64,000 bases of DNA from Treponema sp. (GTDB lineage Bacteria > Spirochaetota > Spirochaetia > Treponematales > Treponemataceae), in NCBI GenBank assembly GCA_016294035.1, contig JAEDCT010000005.1:67167-131166 (forward strand), read 5' to 3'. This document shows, in pieces, positions 1 through 8,315 of this stretch. Position 1 is the stretch's first letter, and each line of letters starts with the position of its first letter. Position numbers and translations under genes: made by a program. Under the pieces are notes generated by a model. That model did not search any database, was not told where the DNA came from, and saw nothing but the letters and a program-made list of their open reading frames with translations.

Positions 1-1
1 T

Positions 2-946
2 TTTGAACATGAAGGAAAGGTAAGAATGAACAATGCCAGGGAAGGTCTTGAAAAAATCAAGGATCACGTGGACAGCCTTATTGTAATTCCAAACGACCTT
101 ATTTTTGAAGCTGTCAAGGGAATTGGCAGAAAGCTTAACTTCCGCGAGCAGTTCATGATTGCAGACAACATTCTTTGTGCCGGAGTAAGAGGACTAACAG
201 AAGTAATCACAAAGACCGGAGACATAAACGTAGATTTTGCTGACGTATGCACAATCATGCGCGATTCAGGCGAGTGTATTCTTGGTCTTGGACGCGGAAA
301 GGGTGAGAACAGAATTCTCGATGCTGTTCAGGGTGCAATTGCAAATCCTCTTCTCAAGAACCGCCAGATTGACGGATCAAAGAAGATTCTTATCAATGTA
401 ACTTCAAACGGTGCAATCAGCCTTGAGGAATACAAGGAAATTGTTGATACAATCACTGAATCTGCAAATCCATCTGCAAACATTATTGCCGGTCTTTATG
501 TTGATGAGCGAATGGAAGATGATGATCTTGCTGTAACCGTTATTGCAACAGCCTTTGATAATGAGGAACTTGCTGAAGCTGAATCTGTTGCGGCAAGTGA
601 AGCCGGAAACAGTGATTCCATAATGGACTATGGTGAATTTGAAAATCTCATGTCGGGATCTTCAAGGCAGGAATCTTATGTGGAAGAGGAAATTCCTTCA
701 AGAACGGAAAGAGATTCTTTTTCTTCATTTGATCAGTCTAAGTCACCTTACTTTGATAATGTGGAATCATCTTCTGTTCAGGAAACAGATGTTGCTCCTG
801 AGATACCTGCAGCTCCTGTCCGCACAGAGCCTGAGTCATCAAGAGTTTTCCGTGGACGTGAAGTTCCAGATACAGTTGATCTTGATGACAAGGATGTTCC
901 TGCATATCTGCGAAAAAAGTTTTCCCGCTCAATTGATTTGACTTAA
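2..946 (+). CDS. ftsZ: Cell division protein FtsZ, 3' portion (5' end outside window)
   Basis: Tubulin-like GTPase that forms the division ring. The frame is open from base 2, so the gene starts upstream of the window; the ATG at 26 is internal, because the residues before it (FEHEGKVR) already match the usual FtsZ sequence that precedes the HVDSLIVIPND segment. Visible are the second half of the GTPase domain, the conserved NNIANPLL-like and ISLEEYKEIVDTI regions, a long acidic Ser/Glu-rich linker, and a C-terminal peptide DVPAYLRKKF of the kind that binds FtsA and other division partners. The GTP-binding tubulin signature loop is not in the window. The xer gene follows after 5 nt, so the two are probably co-transcribed. 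Confidence 0.97.
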   Translation, partial: FEHEGKVRMNNAREGLEKIKDHVDSLIVIPNDLIFEAVKGIGRKLNFREQFMIADNILCAGVRGLTEVITKTGDINVDFADVCTIMRDSGECILGLGRGKGENRILDAVQGAIANPLLKNRQIDGSKKILINVTSNGAISLEEYKEIVDTITESANPSANIIAGLYVDERMEDDDLAVTVIATAFDNEELAEAESVAASEAGNSDSIMDYGEFENLMSGSSRQESYVEEEIPSRTERDSFSSFDQSKSPYFDNVESSSVQETDVAPEIPAAPVRTEPESSRVFRGREVPDTVDLDDKDVPAYLRKKFSRSIDLT

Positions 947-951
947 TCTGT

Positions 952-1872
952 ATGAAGTATGACGGGCTCTTGCGTGAGTTCTATTCTGAAATGCTTTTCA
1001 TTGAGAATTCCGGTGAACTGACTGCACAGACCTATGGATTTTCTGTTAAGGAATTTCTTTTGTATGCTGAAAGTCAGGGAATTCCCATTGAATCCTGTGA
1101 TACAAGAACTTTGCTTTATTATCTGGCAGAGCGTAAGAGCAGGGGTGTTGCAGATCTCACTGTGGCAAAGGATCTTTCGGCTCTCAGGGCTTTTGGTGCC
1201 TTCTTGAGAAGAAAAAATATCTGGGCAGAAAACTATGCCCTTGAGATGGACCGTCCCAAGACTTCCAGGCTTTTGCCCAAGGTGCTTGAGGTTGAGCAGG
1301 TTGACGGAATTCTTGATTCCATCAATGTCTCTACGCCGCTGGGAATCAGGGACAGATGTCTTTTTGAGCTTATCTACAGCTGCGGCCTGAGAATAAGTGA
1401 GGCTTGTTCCCTATGCATTTCGGGAATCCATTTTAAGGAAAGAATTCTTGTTGTGCGTGGAAAGGGTGACAAGGAAAGAATTGTTCCTTTTGGTGATGCT
1501 GCCTTTGAATGGCTTGAAAAATGGCTTTATAAGGCAAGACCCGAAATAGTTGGTTCCAGAATATGTGATGAGGTTTTTGTGAATGCACGTGGCAATCCCA
1601 TTTCCAGAAAGGGAGTGTGGAAAAATTTCAAGGCTATTTGCGCAAGAACTGGTCTTGATGTGAAGGTTCACACATTGCGCCATTCCTTTGCGACCCACTT
1701 GCTGCAAGGCGGTGCTGATCTTCGTTCGGTTCAGGAACTTTTGGGGCATTCAGATTTGTCCACAACCCAGATTTATACTCATGTGGATGACGAGATGCTT
1801 AAGGATTTTCATCAGGAATATTTCAGGCGGCCTGGTTATAGAGATAACAATGAGGAAATAAAAAACGATTAG
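952..1872 (+). CDS. xerC: Tyrosine site-specific recombinase, XerC/XerD family
   Basis: 306-aa tyrosine recombinase expected to resolve chromosome dimers at a dif site. The N-terminal SAM-like core-binding domain covers about residues 1-95 and the catalytic domain about 110-295. All six catalytic positions are visible: R147 (CGLRISEA), K171 (RGKGDKER), H240 and R243 (HTLRHSFATH), H266 (LLGHSDLSTT) and the nucleophile Y275. The length is normal for XerC/D. It lies 5 nt after ftsZ, a position that suits a chromosome-segregation role. I cannot separate XerC from XerD by eye, so the symbol is tentative. No transposon or phage genes flank it, which argues against a mobile-element integrase. Confidence 0.93.
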   Translation: MKYDGLLREFYSEMLFIENSGELTAQTYGFSVKEFLLYAESQGIPIESCDTRTLLYYLAERKSRGVADLTVAKDLSALRAFGAFLRRKNIWAENYALEMDRPKTSRLLPKVLEVEQVDGILDSINVSTPLGIRDRCLFELIYSCGLRISEACSLCISGIHFKERILVVRGKGDKERIVPFGDAAFEWLEKWLYKARPEIVGSRICDEVFVNARGNPISRKGVWKNFKAICARTGLDVKVHTLRHSFATHLLQGGADLRSVQELLGHSDLSTTQIYTHVDDEMLKDFHQEYFRRPGYRDNNEEIKND

Positions 1873-1891
1873 TTTTGTTTGGAGATATGTC

Positions 1892-2638
1892 ATGAAGAAA
1901 AATTTATTTGTTACTGTTGCAGTCCTTTCACTTGCTGTGGTTCTTTCGTCTTGCGGTGCATCTTACAATACTATCAAGCGAATGCAGAAAATTGAGGAAG
2001 GTGTTTCAAATCCAACAACAAAGGAAGAGTTGATTGAAGCCATCAGAAAGTTTGACAAGAGATCAATGGATCTGGCATTGACTGACGGCCAGATTGGAAT
2101 CTGGTATAAAATCCTTGGAACCCGTTATCTTGACCAGCAGGAATATGGAAAAGCCCTGGAGTGTTTCCAGAAAGCCCTCACATATTATCCGGCAAACCAG
2201 AACCTGTATTACTACGTTGGTGTTTGTGCCGGATTCCTTGCTCCAACTTACATGGACTATAATGCGGAAGGTATAAATTCTGACAGCGTGGTGAAGAGAA
2301 TGAACTATCTGCGTCTTGCAGAGGATGCATATCTTCAGGCGCTTAGTCTTGATCCAAAGTATTATCGTGCAATGTATGGTCTTGGTGTGCTCTATGTCTT
2401 TACACTTGATGAGTGTGACAAGGCAATTCCTCATCTTGAAAAATTTCTTGAGACGCAGAAAAAGGATACCAACGCAATGTTTGTTCTTGCAAGGGCATAT
2501 TATGTGACCGGTGAAGGTGACAAGGCAGTTGCTCTTTATGACAGAATCATAGAATTAAAGCCAAATGCAGCCAAGGTTAAGGAAGCTGAGGCAAACAAAA
2601 AAAAGGTTCTTGAGGTAATGAGTTCAAGAAAAAACTAA
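1892..2638 (+). CDS. TPR-repeat lipoprotein
   Basis: 248-aa exported lipoprotein. A type II signal peptide ends in the lipobox LSSC with the acylated Cys at residue 21. After a short helical region there are tetratricopeptide-type helices, for example the blocks around GKALECFQKALTYYP, AYLQALSLDPKYYRAMYGLG and GDKAVALYDRIIELKP. It should be membrane-anchored and act as a protein-protein scaffold. It starts 19 nt after the recombinase with a GGAG Shine-Dalgarno and is followed after 31 nt by flgB, so it may be read into the flagellar operon. Function unknown; a role in periplasmic flagella or division is possible from position only. Confidence 0.85.
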   Translation: MKKNLFVTVAVLSLAVVLSSCGASYNTIKRMQKIEEGVSNPTTKEELIEAIRKFDKRSMDLALTDGQIGIWYKILGTRYLDQQEYGKALECFQKALTYYPANQNLYYYVGVCAGFLAPTYMDYNAEGINSDSVVKRMNYLRLAEDAYLQALSLDPKYYRAMYGLGVLYVFTLDECDKAIPHLEKFLETQKKDTNAMFVLARAYYVTGEGDKAVALYDRIIELKPNAAKVKEAEANKKKVLEVMSSRKN

Positions 2639-2669
2639 AGTAAATTCAAGGAATTCCGATTCTAATTAT

Positions 2670-3095
2670 ATGGGTATGAATAGTTTTAGTAATTCCGTAG
2701 ATTTATTGACTCGTGCGATGGATGTTTCCAGTCTCCGCTATCAGGTTACTGCAAACAATATTGCTAACAGTGAGGTTCCTAACTACAAGAAGCAGCAGGT
2801 TAACTTCGAGAGTGAGCTTAAGAGAGCTTTTGTTAGTCGTGATAATGCTCATGAAGGCTTCAGAATGCAGACATCAGATGAACGTCACATTCACAGTGAA
2901 ATGCCTCGTGACTGGAGAAAGGTGGAACCAAGACGCGTTACTGACTATACAACCCAGGCTAAGGCCAATGGAAACAATGTTGATGCGGAACAGGAAGCAA
3001 TGAACATTGTTCAGATTCAGATGCAGTACAGGCTTTTGACTCAGCTTACAAGCTTTGAGTTTAATCAGGTAAGGACTGCAATGAAGAATGTCTAG
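2670..3095 (+). CDS. flgB: Flagellar basal-body rod protein FlgB
   Basis: 141-aa rod subunit that joins the MS ring side of the flagellar rod. The N-terminal motif VTANNIANSEVPNYKKQQ is the signature of rod/hook proteins, and the C-terminal VQIQMQYRLLTQLTSFEFNQVRTAM helix supplies the coiled-coil partner. First gene of the flagellar run and the usual flgB-flgC-fliE order follows. There are two possible starts (ATG at 2670 and 2676); I keep the first. In treponemes the flagella are periplasmic, so this part is assembled under the outer membrane. Confidence 0.96.
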   Translation: MGMNSFSNSVDLLTRAMDVSSLRYQVTANNIANSEVPNYKKQQVNFESELKRAFVSRDNAHEGFRMQTSDERHIHSEMPRDWRKVEPRRVTDYTTQAKANGNNVDAEQEAMNIVQIQMQYRLLTQLTSFEFNQVRTAMKNV

Positions 3096-3140
3096 TGAAA
3101 AAACTGGATTTTACTGGTAGAAAGGTTTCGGAGGTATAGA

Positions 3141-3599
3141 ATGGGTTTGTTTTCTAGTATTAATGTTGCTGCAACGGGAATGGCTGTAGAGCGTCTCAGA
3201 ACTGACGTTATTGCAAATAACATTGCCAATGCAACTTCAACACGCACTCAGGAAGGCGGTCCTTACAGAAAACAGTCTGTTGTCATTGAACCGATTGCCT
3301 CTGAAAATCCAACATGGAGATTCCCCTTTGTTGATTCAGATATGGATAATGGTCCTGGAAAGGGAGTCCGGGTTCGTGAAATCGTAAAGGATACAAAACA
3401 GGGCAGAATGGTATATGATCCAACCCATCCAGATGCAATTCAGTCTGGACCAAACAAAGGCTATGTTGAGTATCCGAACGTTAATATCGTAAATGAAATG
3501 GTTGATATGATTTCTGCTAACCGTGCATACGAAGCAAACTCTTCTGTTATTCAGGGAAGTAAGGAAATGTTTGCAAGTGCCATGGAAATCGGCAGCTGA
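3141..3599 (+). CDS. flgC: Flagellar basal-body rod protein FlgC
   Basis: 152-aa proximal rod protein. It begins GLFSSINVAATGMAVERLR and carries the rod motif IANNIANATSTRT, then ends with the VDMISANRAYEANSSVIQGSKEMF helix typical of FlgC. The AGGAGG-like ribosome site (tcggaggt) is well placed. It lies 45 nt after flgB and 35 nt before fliE, in the standard order of the operon. Confidence 0.97.
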   Translation: MGLFSSINVAATGMAVERLRTDVIANNIANATSTRTQEGGPYRKQSVVIEPIASENPTWRFPFVDSDMDNGPGKGVRVREIVKDTKQGRMVYDPTHPDAIQSGPNKGYVEYPNVNIVNEMVDMISANRAYEANSSVIQGSKEMFASAMEIGS

Positions 3600-3634
3600 T
3601 TCTGGTGAATGTGTAATAGAGGGGATGATAGATT

Positions 3635-3991
3635 ATGAACATTAACTTTGGTTCACTTGAACTCAACAGATCTCATGAAGCACATCTTGGTACTGCAAAG
3701 ATCATTGATCGCATTGAGAAATTCAATCAGAAGGTTAATTCTGGAACTGTAACAGAAACTGAAAAGCCACAAGGATCTTTTGAGTCAATGGTTCTTGAGG
3801 CAGTAAGTGAAATGAACAGTCAGCAGCTTAAGGTTTCAAGCCTTCAGGAACAGATTATTACTGATCCTGACAGTGTTGACATTCATGATGTTACAACAGC
3901 AATGGCAAAGGCTCAGATGTCACTTAACCTTGCACAGACAGTTATTGAGCGTATGGTTAAGGGATGGACAGATCTTTCTCAGAACAGGTAA
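3635..3991 (+). CDS. fliE: Flagellar hook-basal body protein FliE
   Basis: 118-aa protein that links the MS ring and export gate to the rod. The C-terminal two thirds match FliE (SFESMVLEAVSEMNSQQLKVSSLQ, VDIHDVTTAMAKAQMSLNLAQTVIERMVKG). The N-terminal ~45 residues are a polar extension. A GAGGGG ribosome site precedes the ATG. The 184-bp gap to fliF that follows is the only large gap in this operon. Confidence 0.95.
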   Translation: MNINFGSLELNRSHEAHLGTAKIIDRIEKFNQKVNSGTVTETEKPQGSFESMVLEAVSEMNSQQLKVSSLQEQIITDPDSVDIHDVTTAMAKAQMSLNLAQTVIERMVKGWTDLSQNR

Positions 3992-4108
3992 TTAACAGGC
4001 TGCTCCAGAGTAATGTGGGGCGGCCGTAAAAAAATAAAGTTGAGCAGACTTTAAGGCTTTTCAAATTTATATATAGATGGTATAATTTTCCTTATATTGA
4101 AAGAACTT

Positions 4109-4136
4109 TCAGTATATTTTGGGGAAAGTATACTGA
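4109..4136 (+). promoter_or_regulatory. Inverted repeat in the fliE-fliF leader
   Basis: Within the 184-bp fliE-fliF gap, tcagtata (4109-4116) and tatactga (4129-4136) form a perfect 8-bp inverted repeat with a 12-nt loop. No T-tract follows, so it is not a classical terminator. Upstream AT-rich DNA (tatataga, ggtataat at about 4070-4084) could hold a -10 element for a fliF promoter. It ends 39 nt before the fliF start and could be an operator or an mRNA processing/stability hairpin. Inference only. Confidence 0.35.
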
Positions 4137-4175
4137 TAACAAATAAAGAATGTTATTCGTTCATGGGAGGGGAAT

Positions 4176-5876
4176 ATGAACGAATGGTTGAAGAAAAACA
4201 GTCAATCCATTAAAGAAAAATGGGGCAAGTGGTCTCCAATTCAGAAAGGTATTGGTGCAGCAGTTGTCGTTGTGGTAATTGCTGCCGTCATACTCATGGC
4301 AAGGATGTCTTCTAGTCCTGCCAGTGTAAGACTCTTTTCAAATCCAATTAATGATGAGCTTGACAGGGACAATATTGTATTCCGTCTTAACCGGGATAAT
4401 GTCAAGGCTTACGTAGATTCAGAAAACTACATTTCAGTTGACTCAGAGGCAATTGCCAGAAAGTATCGAAGTGTTCTTGTTTATGAAGGGCTTGTTCCTC
4501 AGGGACAGAATGCATACTCAATCTTTGATGTTGAGCGATGGACAAGAAGTGACTTTGACAACACAGTTAACTGGAAGCGTGCTACAGAAAATCTTGTTAA
4601 GAATCAGCTTGAAAATCTTGATGCCATTCAGAAGGCAAATGTTATTCTTGTTATTCCTGAGAAGTCACTGATTCTTGATAATCAGGAACCAACAACTGCA
4701 AGTGTTACTCTTTATTCAGCAGGCGGAGCTCCCCTTGAAAAGAAGCAGGTCAGGGCTATCCAGAACCTTATTAAGACTGCTGTTGAAGGACTTCGTGATA
4801 ATGACATTACAATTGTTGATGGGTTAACTAATCTTCAGATTAATGATTTTGAAGGCATGGAAGAAAGTGACAGGCTTTCAAATATTGAAAAAGAGCAGAA
4901 AATCAGGCGCAGGCTCGAAACTCAGTATGCCAGTGATGTTCTTAATGCACTTCAGAAAACTTTCGGTGAAGACCGTGTTGGTGTTACAAACGTAACAATC
5001 AAGATGAACATGTCCGAGAGAACTTCAACTGCCAAGGAATACTCCGGAATTAAGATTCGTGAAGATAATCCTAATACACCCTACGATGACTCAGAAGTTG
5101 TTAATTCTCTTGTTCTTTCAGAAGAGACTGTAAACAAGAGTTTTACCGGAACGGGATACAATCCTGAAGGTGTTTCTGGAGTTGAGGGACAAAATCCTCC
5201 TGTAATGTCAGACATGTCCAATGTGATCGGAAAGTCTACTGAGGATGGTGCCAAGAGGAACTATGCCCTCAATGAAAAAAATATTTCTGAGATTATTCAT
5301 CCTGAGATTGACAGAATTTCTATTTCTGTAGATATCGATGGTAAGTGGAGAAAGGTTTACGACGAAAACAATGAGCTTATCGTAGAAAATGGTGTTATCA
5401 AGCGAGAATATACACCTTTGACTCAGGAACAGATTGCAGAGGCCGTAAGGCTTGTCCAGGGTGCAGTAGGTTACAATAAGGCTCGCGGAGATAATGTTGT
5501 TGTAACTAACCTTGGATTTAACCGGCAGAAGGAATTTGAAGAGGAAGACAGGGCTTATCTTGAACTTCTCAAGAGAAACAAGACAATCATGCTTAGCCTT
5601 ATTGGTGTTGCCGTTGTTCTCATTGCATTTATCCTGTTCCGTGTTATCAGTCGTGAAATTGAACGCAGAAGACGTCTTGCAGAAGAAGAAAGAATCCGTC
5701 AGCAGGAAGAAGAAAGACAGAGAGCACTTTTCGAGGCTCAGCAGCAGGGTATGGAAGTTACAATGTCTGTCGAGGAAAGAAAGCGCGCAGAATTGCTTGA
5801 TAGTGCGGTTGCAATGGCTAAGGAACATCCTGAAGATGTTGCTATGCTTCTTCGCACATGGCTTATGGAGGAGTAG
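4176..5876 (+). CDS. fliF: Flagellar MS-ring protein FliF
   Basis: 566-aa inner-membrane ring protein that is the base of the flagellar motor. Transmembrane helix 1 is at about residues 25-43, followed by the periplasmic YscJ/FliF ring-building domains (VRLFSNPINDEL..., the NVKAYVDS region, the ARVILVIPE-like stretch NVILVIPEKS). Transmembrane helix 2 is at about 470-488, then a charged cytoplasmic tail. The last residues (HPEDVAMLLRTWLMEE) are the peptide that binds the FliG N-domain. A very strong Shine-Dalgarno (tgggagggga, 4164-4173) precedes the ATG. The final codons GAGGAGTAG also serve as the Shine-Dalgarno of the next gene, which starts 3 nt later. Confidence 0.97.
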   Translation: MNEWLKKNSQSIKEKWGKWSPIQKGIGAAVVVVVIAAVILMARMSSSPASVRLFSNPINDELDRDNIVFRLNRDNVKAYVDSENYISVDSEAIARKYRSVLVYEGLVPQGQNAYSIFDVERWTRSDFDNTVNWKRATENLVKNQLENLDAIQKANVILVIPEKSLILDNQEPTTASVTLYSAGGAPLEKKQVRAIQNLIKTAVEGLRDNDITIVDGLTNLQINDFEGMEESDRLSNIEKEQKIRRRLETQYASDVLNALQKTFGEDRVGVTNVTIKMNMSERTSTAKEYSGIKIREDNPNTPYDDSEVVNSLVLSEETVNKSFTGTGYNPEGVSGVEGQNPPVMSDMSNVIGKSTEDGAKRNYALNEKNISEIIHPEIDRISISVDIDGKWRKVYDENNELIVENGVIKREYTPLTQEQIAEAVRLVQGAVGYNKARGDNVVVTNLGFNRQKEFEEEDRAYLELLKRNKTIMLSLIGVAVVLIAFILFRVISREIERRRRLAEEERIRQQEEERQRALFEAQQQGMEVTMSVEERKRAELLDSAVAMAKEHPEDVAMLLRTWLMEE

Positions 5877-5879
5877 TAT

Positions 5880-6242
5880 ATGGCAGGTTTCGTTAGACAG
5901 AATGTATTGTCAGGTAAAGACAAGGCTGCAATGCTCTTTTGTGAGCTTGGTTCCAGCGTGACTGGAGACATGTTGAAATATTTCTCCACTGCAGAATTGA
6001 AGAAACTTAGAAAGCATATAGAAAGATTGGGCACATGGTATGATGTGTATGCTGAAAACAGTGTCCTTGAAGAAACAGCAAGGTACGGAATGATGAAAAG
6101 ATTCCTTCCTGCCGATACTATTATAAGGGCTGAAGATAATGCCCGTGCTGCTGTTGCTGAGGAGCATAATCCTCTCAAAAATATCAATCCTGATCCTGAA
6201 GCTCTTGCAAATGTTCTTGCAATGTGGCTCAAGGAGGAGTAG
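5880..6242 (+). CDS. Small FliG N-domain-like protein with FliF-like C-terminal tail
   Basis: 120-aa protein between fliF and fliG. Residues ~10-55 (LSGKDKAAMLFCELGSSVTG... and ...FSTAELKKLRKHIERLG) align by eye with the start of the neighbouring FliG (LTGRQKAAIFLVAIGSDIAS... EVETLTFEIARLD). It then stops before any armadillo or torque domain. Its last 16 residues (DPEALANVLAMWLKEE) resemble the last 16 of FliF (HPEDVAMLLRTWLMEE), the FliG-binding peptide. Spacing to both neighbours is 3 nt and its own GAGGAGTAG ending is the Shine-Dalgarno for fliG. Inference: a duplicated motor-switch fragment that could sit between FliF and FliG. It is not a truncated pseudogene by appearance, since coding and translation signals are intact. 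Confidence 0.8.
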   Translation: MAGFVRQNVLSGKDKAAMLFCELGSSVTGDMLKYFSTAELKKLRKHIERLGTWYDVYAENSVLEETARYGMMKRFLPADTIIRAEDNARAAVAEEHNPLKNINPDPEALANVLAMWLKEE

Positions 6243-6245
6243 TTT

Positions 6246-7304
6246 ATGGCTGAAGAATTAGTCGATGGCAAAAAAGGCAAGAAAAAAGGCGGAGCCAAAG
6301 ATTATAAGAATCTGACAGGTCGCCAGAAAGCAGCTATTTTTCTCGTTGCAATCGGAAGTGATATTGCCAGTGATGTCATGAAGCATTTGCGTGAAGATGA
6401 AGTAGAAACACTTACTTTTGAAATTGCACGTCTTGATACAATTGATGCTGATTTTAAGGATCAGGTTCTTGAAGAATTCCAGGAACTTATGCAGGCTCAG
6501 AACTTTATCACTACTGGTGGTATTGATTTTGCCCGTGAACTTCTTGAAAAATCTTTGGGTTCTCAGAAGGCCATTGATATTATCAATCGTCTTACTTCAA
6601 GTCTTCAGGTTCGTCCATTTGACTTTATCCGAAGAACTGACCCTGCACACTTGCTTAACTTTGTCCAGCAGGAATATCCACAGACAATTTCCCTGATTCT
6701 TGCTTATCTTGAACCAGCAAAGGCAGCAACAATCCTTCAGAATCTTCCGGCAGAAATCCAGCCTGAAGTTTCAAAACGTCTTGCAACAATGGATCGAACA
6801 TCTCCGGAAGTTTTGCGTGAAGTTGAACGCGTTCTTGAAAAGAAGCTTTCTACATTGTCTTCAGAAGACTATACTGCAGCCGGTGGTGTTGACAGCATCG
6901 TTGAAATTCTTAACCTTGTTGACCGCTCTTCTGAAAAGGCTATTATCGAAACATTGGAAGAAGACGATCCGGAACTTGCAGAAGAAATCAAGAAGCGAAT
7001 GTTTGTTTTCGAAGATATTGTTATGCTTGATGACCGCGCAATTCAGAAGGTTCTTCGTGAAGTTGATACTCAGGAACTTGCCAAGGCTCTCAAATCTGTT
7101 GATACGGAAGTTCAGGACAAGATTTTCCGAAACATGTCTAAGCGTGCAGCTGCCATGCTCAAGGAAGACATGGAATACATGGGACCTGTTCGCTTGAAGG
7201 ATGTAGAAGAAAGCCAGCAGAAGATTGTTTCTGTTATCAGACGTCTTGAAGACAGTGGTGAAATCGTTATTGCACGTTCTTCTGATGACGAGATGGTTGT
7301 ATAA
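6246..7304 (+). CDS. fliG: Flagellar motor switch protein FliG
   Basis: 352-aa C-ring protein that contacts the stator and generates torque. N-domain about residues 24-120 (LTGRQKAAIFLVAIG), middle domain with the EHPQ-type motif present as EYPQ (QQEYPQTISLILAYL), and the C-terminal domain with the charged torque helix (MFVFEDIVMLDDRAIQKVLREVD). The first ~20 residues are a Lys-rich extension (KKGKKKGG). Length is normal for FliG. T. pallidum is known to carry two fliG genes; this one has the operon position of the canonical motor copy. Confidence 0.97.
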   Translation: MAEELVDGKKGKKKGGAKDYKNLTGRQKAAIFLVAIGSDIASDVMKHLREDEVETLTFEIARLDTIDADFKDQVLEEFQELMQAQNFITTGGIDFARELLEKSLGSQKAIDIINRLTSSLQVRPFDFIRRTDPAHLLNFVQQEYPQTISLILAYLEPAKAATILQNLPAEIQPEVSKRLATMDRTSPEVLREVERVLEKKLSTLSSEDYTAAGGVDSIVEILNLVDRSSEKAIIETLEEDDPELAEEIKKRMFVFEDIVMLDDRAIQKVLREVDTQELAKALKSVDTEVQDKIFRNMSKRAAAMLKEDMEYMGPVRLKDVEESQQKIVSVIRRLEDSGEIVIARSSDDEMVV

Positions 7305-7322
7305 AATTAAAGGAAGTTATAT

Positions 7323-8255
7323 ATGGCACAGAGTGTATTTAGACCTACAGAGATAAACTCAAAGAAAGGAGAAGTTTTGCTCCAGTTTACAAGGGATTTT
7401 ACTCCTAAGGTTGAGGAAGTCGTAGAAGACATTCCTGAATACACTGGGCCAACGGCAGATGATCTTCGTCGTGAAGCAGAGGCTTTTAAGGCTCACTGGG
7501 AAGAAGAAAAGGCACAGATGCTTGAAAAGGCTCAGGCTGATGCAGATCTGATTGTCAAGAACGCAGAGGAAGCTGCTTTTTCTCAGGTAAAAAAACAGTC
7601 TGACCAGGCTGCAATCATCAAGAGTTCTGCAGAAAAAGAAGCCCAGGAAATTATTGAAAAGGCTCGTGCAGAAGCTCAGGAAATTATTGCCAAGGCTCAT
7701 GAAGAAGAACAGGAAATTCTTGATAAGTCAAACAGAGATGGATTCAAGGCCGGCCATGAGGAAGGTTACAAGGAAGGAAAAGCAGAAGCAGAACGCCTTG
7801 TTGAAAGAATCCATAAAATGATTGAAGGAATTCAGACTAAACGCCAGGAAATTCTTGATGGAACTGAGCAGCAGATTGTGAATCTTGTTATTCTCATTGC
7901 AAGAAAAGTCGTTAAGATCATGAGTGACAATCAGAAGAGTGTTATCATGGCAAATGTTGTTCAGGCCTTGAAGAAAGTAAAGGGATCTGGAGATGTGACT
8001 CTTCGTGTTAATCTTTCCGATGTTAAGCTTACTACTGAGCATATTGGTGAATTCATTCATCAGGTAGAAAATATCAAGCATATCAGTATTGTTGAAGACA
8101 GTTCTGTTGAAAAGGGTGGATGTATTGTTGAAACTGACTTCGGTGCAATTGATGCACGTATTGCAAGTCAGCTGGGTGAGCTTGAAACTCAGATTCTTAG
8201 TATTTCACCAATCAAGACTGTTGCTAAAGCAGAAGCTATCAATCCGGACCTTTGA
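7323..8255 (+). CDS. fliH: Flagellar export ATPase regulator FliH
   Basis: 310-aa stator-like regulator of the FliI ATPase. It shows a long Glu/Lys/Ala coiled coil (about residues 50-140, with repeated QEII.KA.EEAQ units), the family GxxxG stretch GFKAGHEEGYKEGKAEA at about 140-157, and a C-terminal domain (VILIARKVVKIM ... VEKGGCIVETDFGAIDARI) that binds FliI. An AAGGAAG ribosome site lies upstream. It follows fliG after 18 nt. Confidence 0.93.
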   Translation: MAQSVFRPTEINSKKGEVLLQFTRDFTPKVEEVVEDIPEYTGPTADDLRREAEAFKAHWEEEKAQMLEKAQADADLIVKNAEEAAFSQVKKQSDQAAIIKSSAEKEAQEIIEKARAEAQEIIAKAHEEEQEILDKSNRDGFKAGHEEGYKEGKAEAERLVERIHKMIEGIQTKRQEILDGTEQQIVNLVILIARKVVKIMSDNQKSVIMANVVQALKKVKGSGDVTLRVNLSDVKLTTEHIGEFIHQVENIKHISIVEDSSVEKGGCIVETDFGAIDARIASQLGELETQILSISPIKTVAKAEAINPDL

Positions 8256-8263
8256 TCAATTGG

Positions 8264-8300
8264 TAATTCATAATTATGAATTATTTATTATGAATTATAA
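8264..8300. repeat. Degenerate heptanucleotide tract between fliH and fliI
   Basis: The 60-bp fliH-fliI spacer is built of AATTCAT-like 7-mers: aattcat, aattatg, aattatt, tattatg, aattata. Because AATTCAT and its complement ATGAATT alternate, the tract can also fold into AT-rich hairpins. The same 7-mer makes up the perfect array at 53119-53223. It ends just before the fliI Shine-Dalgarno (agggtgggg). Confidence 0.6.
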
Positions 8301-8315
8301 TTAGGGTGGGGAAAA

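Noticed and set aside
952..1872. Phage or transposon integrase
   Set aside because: No mobile genes or att-like repeats nearby; position after ftsZ and full Xer motifs fit a chromosomal XerC/D.
5208..5828. 206-codon open frame on the minus strand within fliF
   Set aside because: Lies wholly antisense to a clear fliF; Phe/Ser/Leu-rich shadow translation with no domain.
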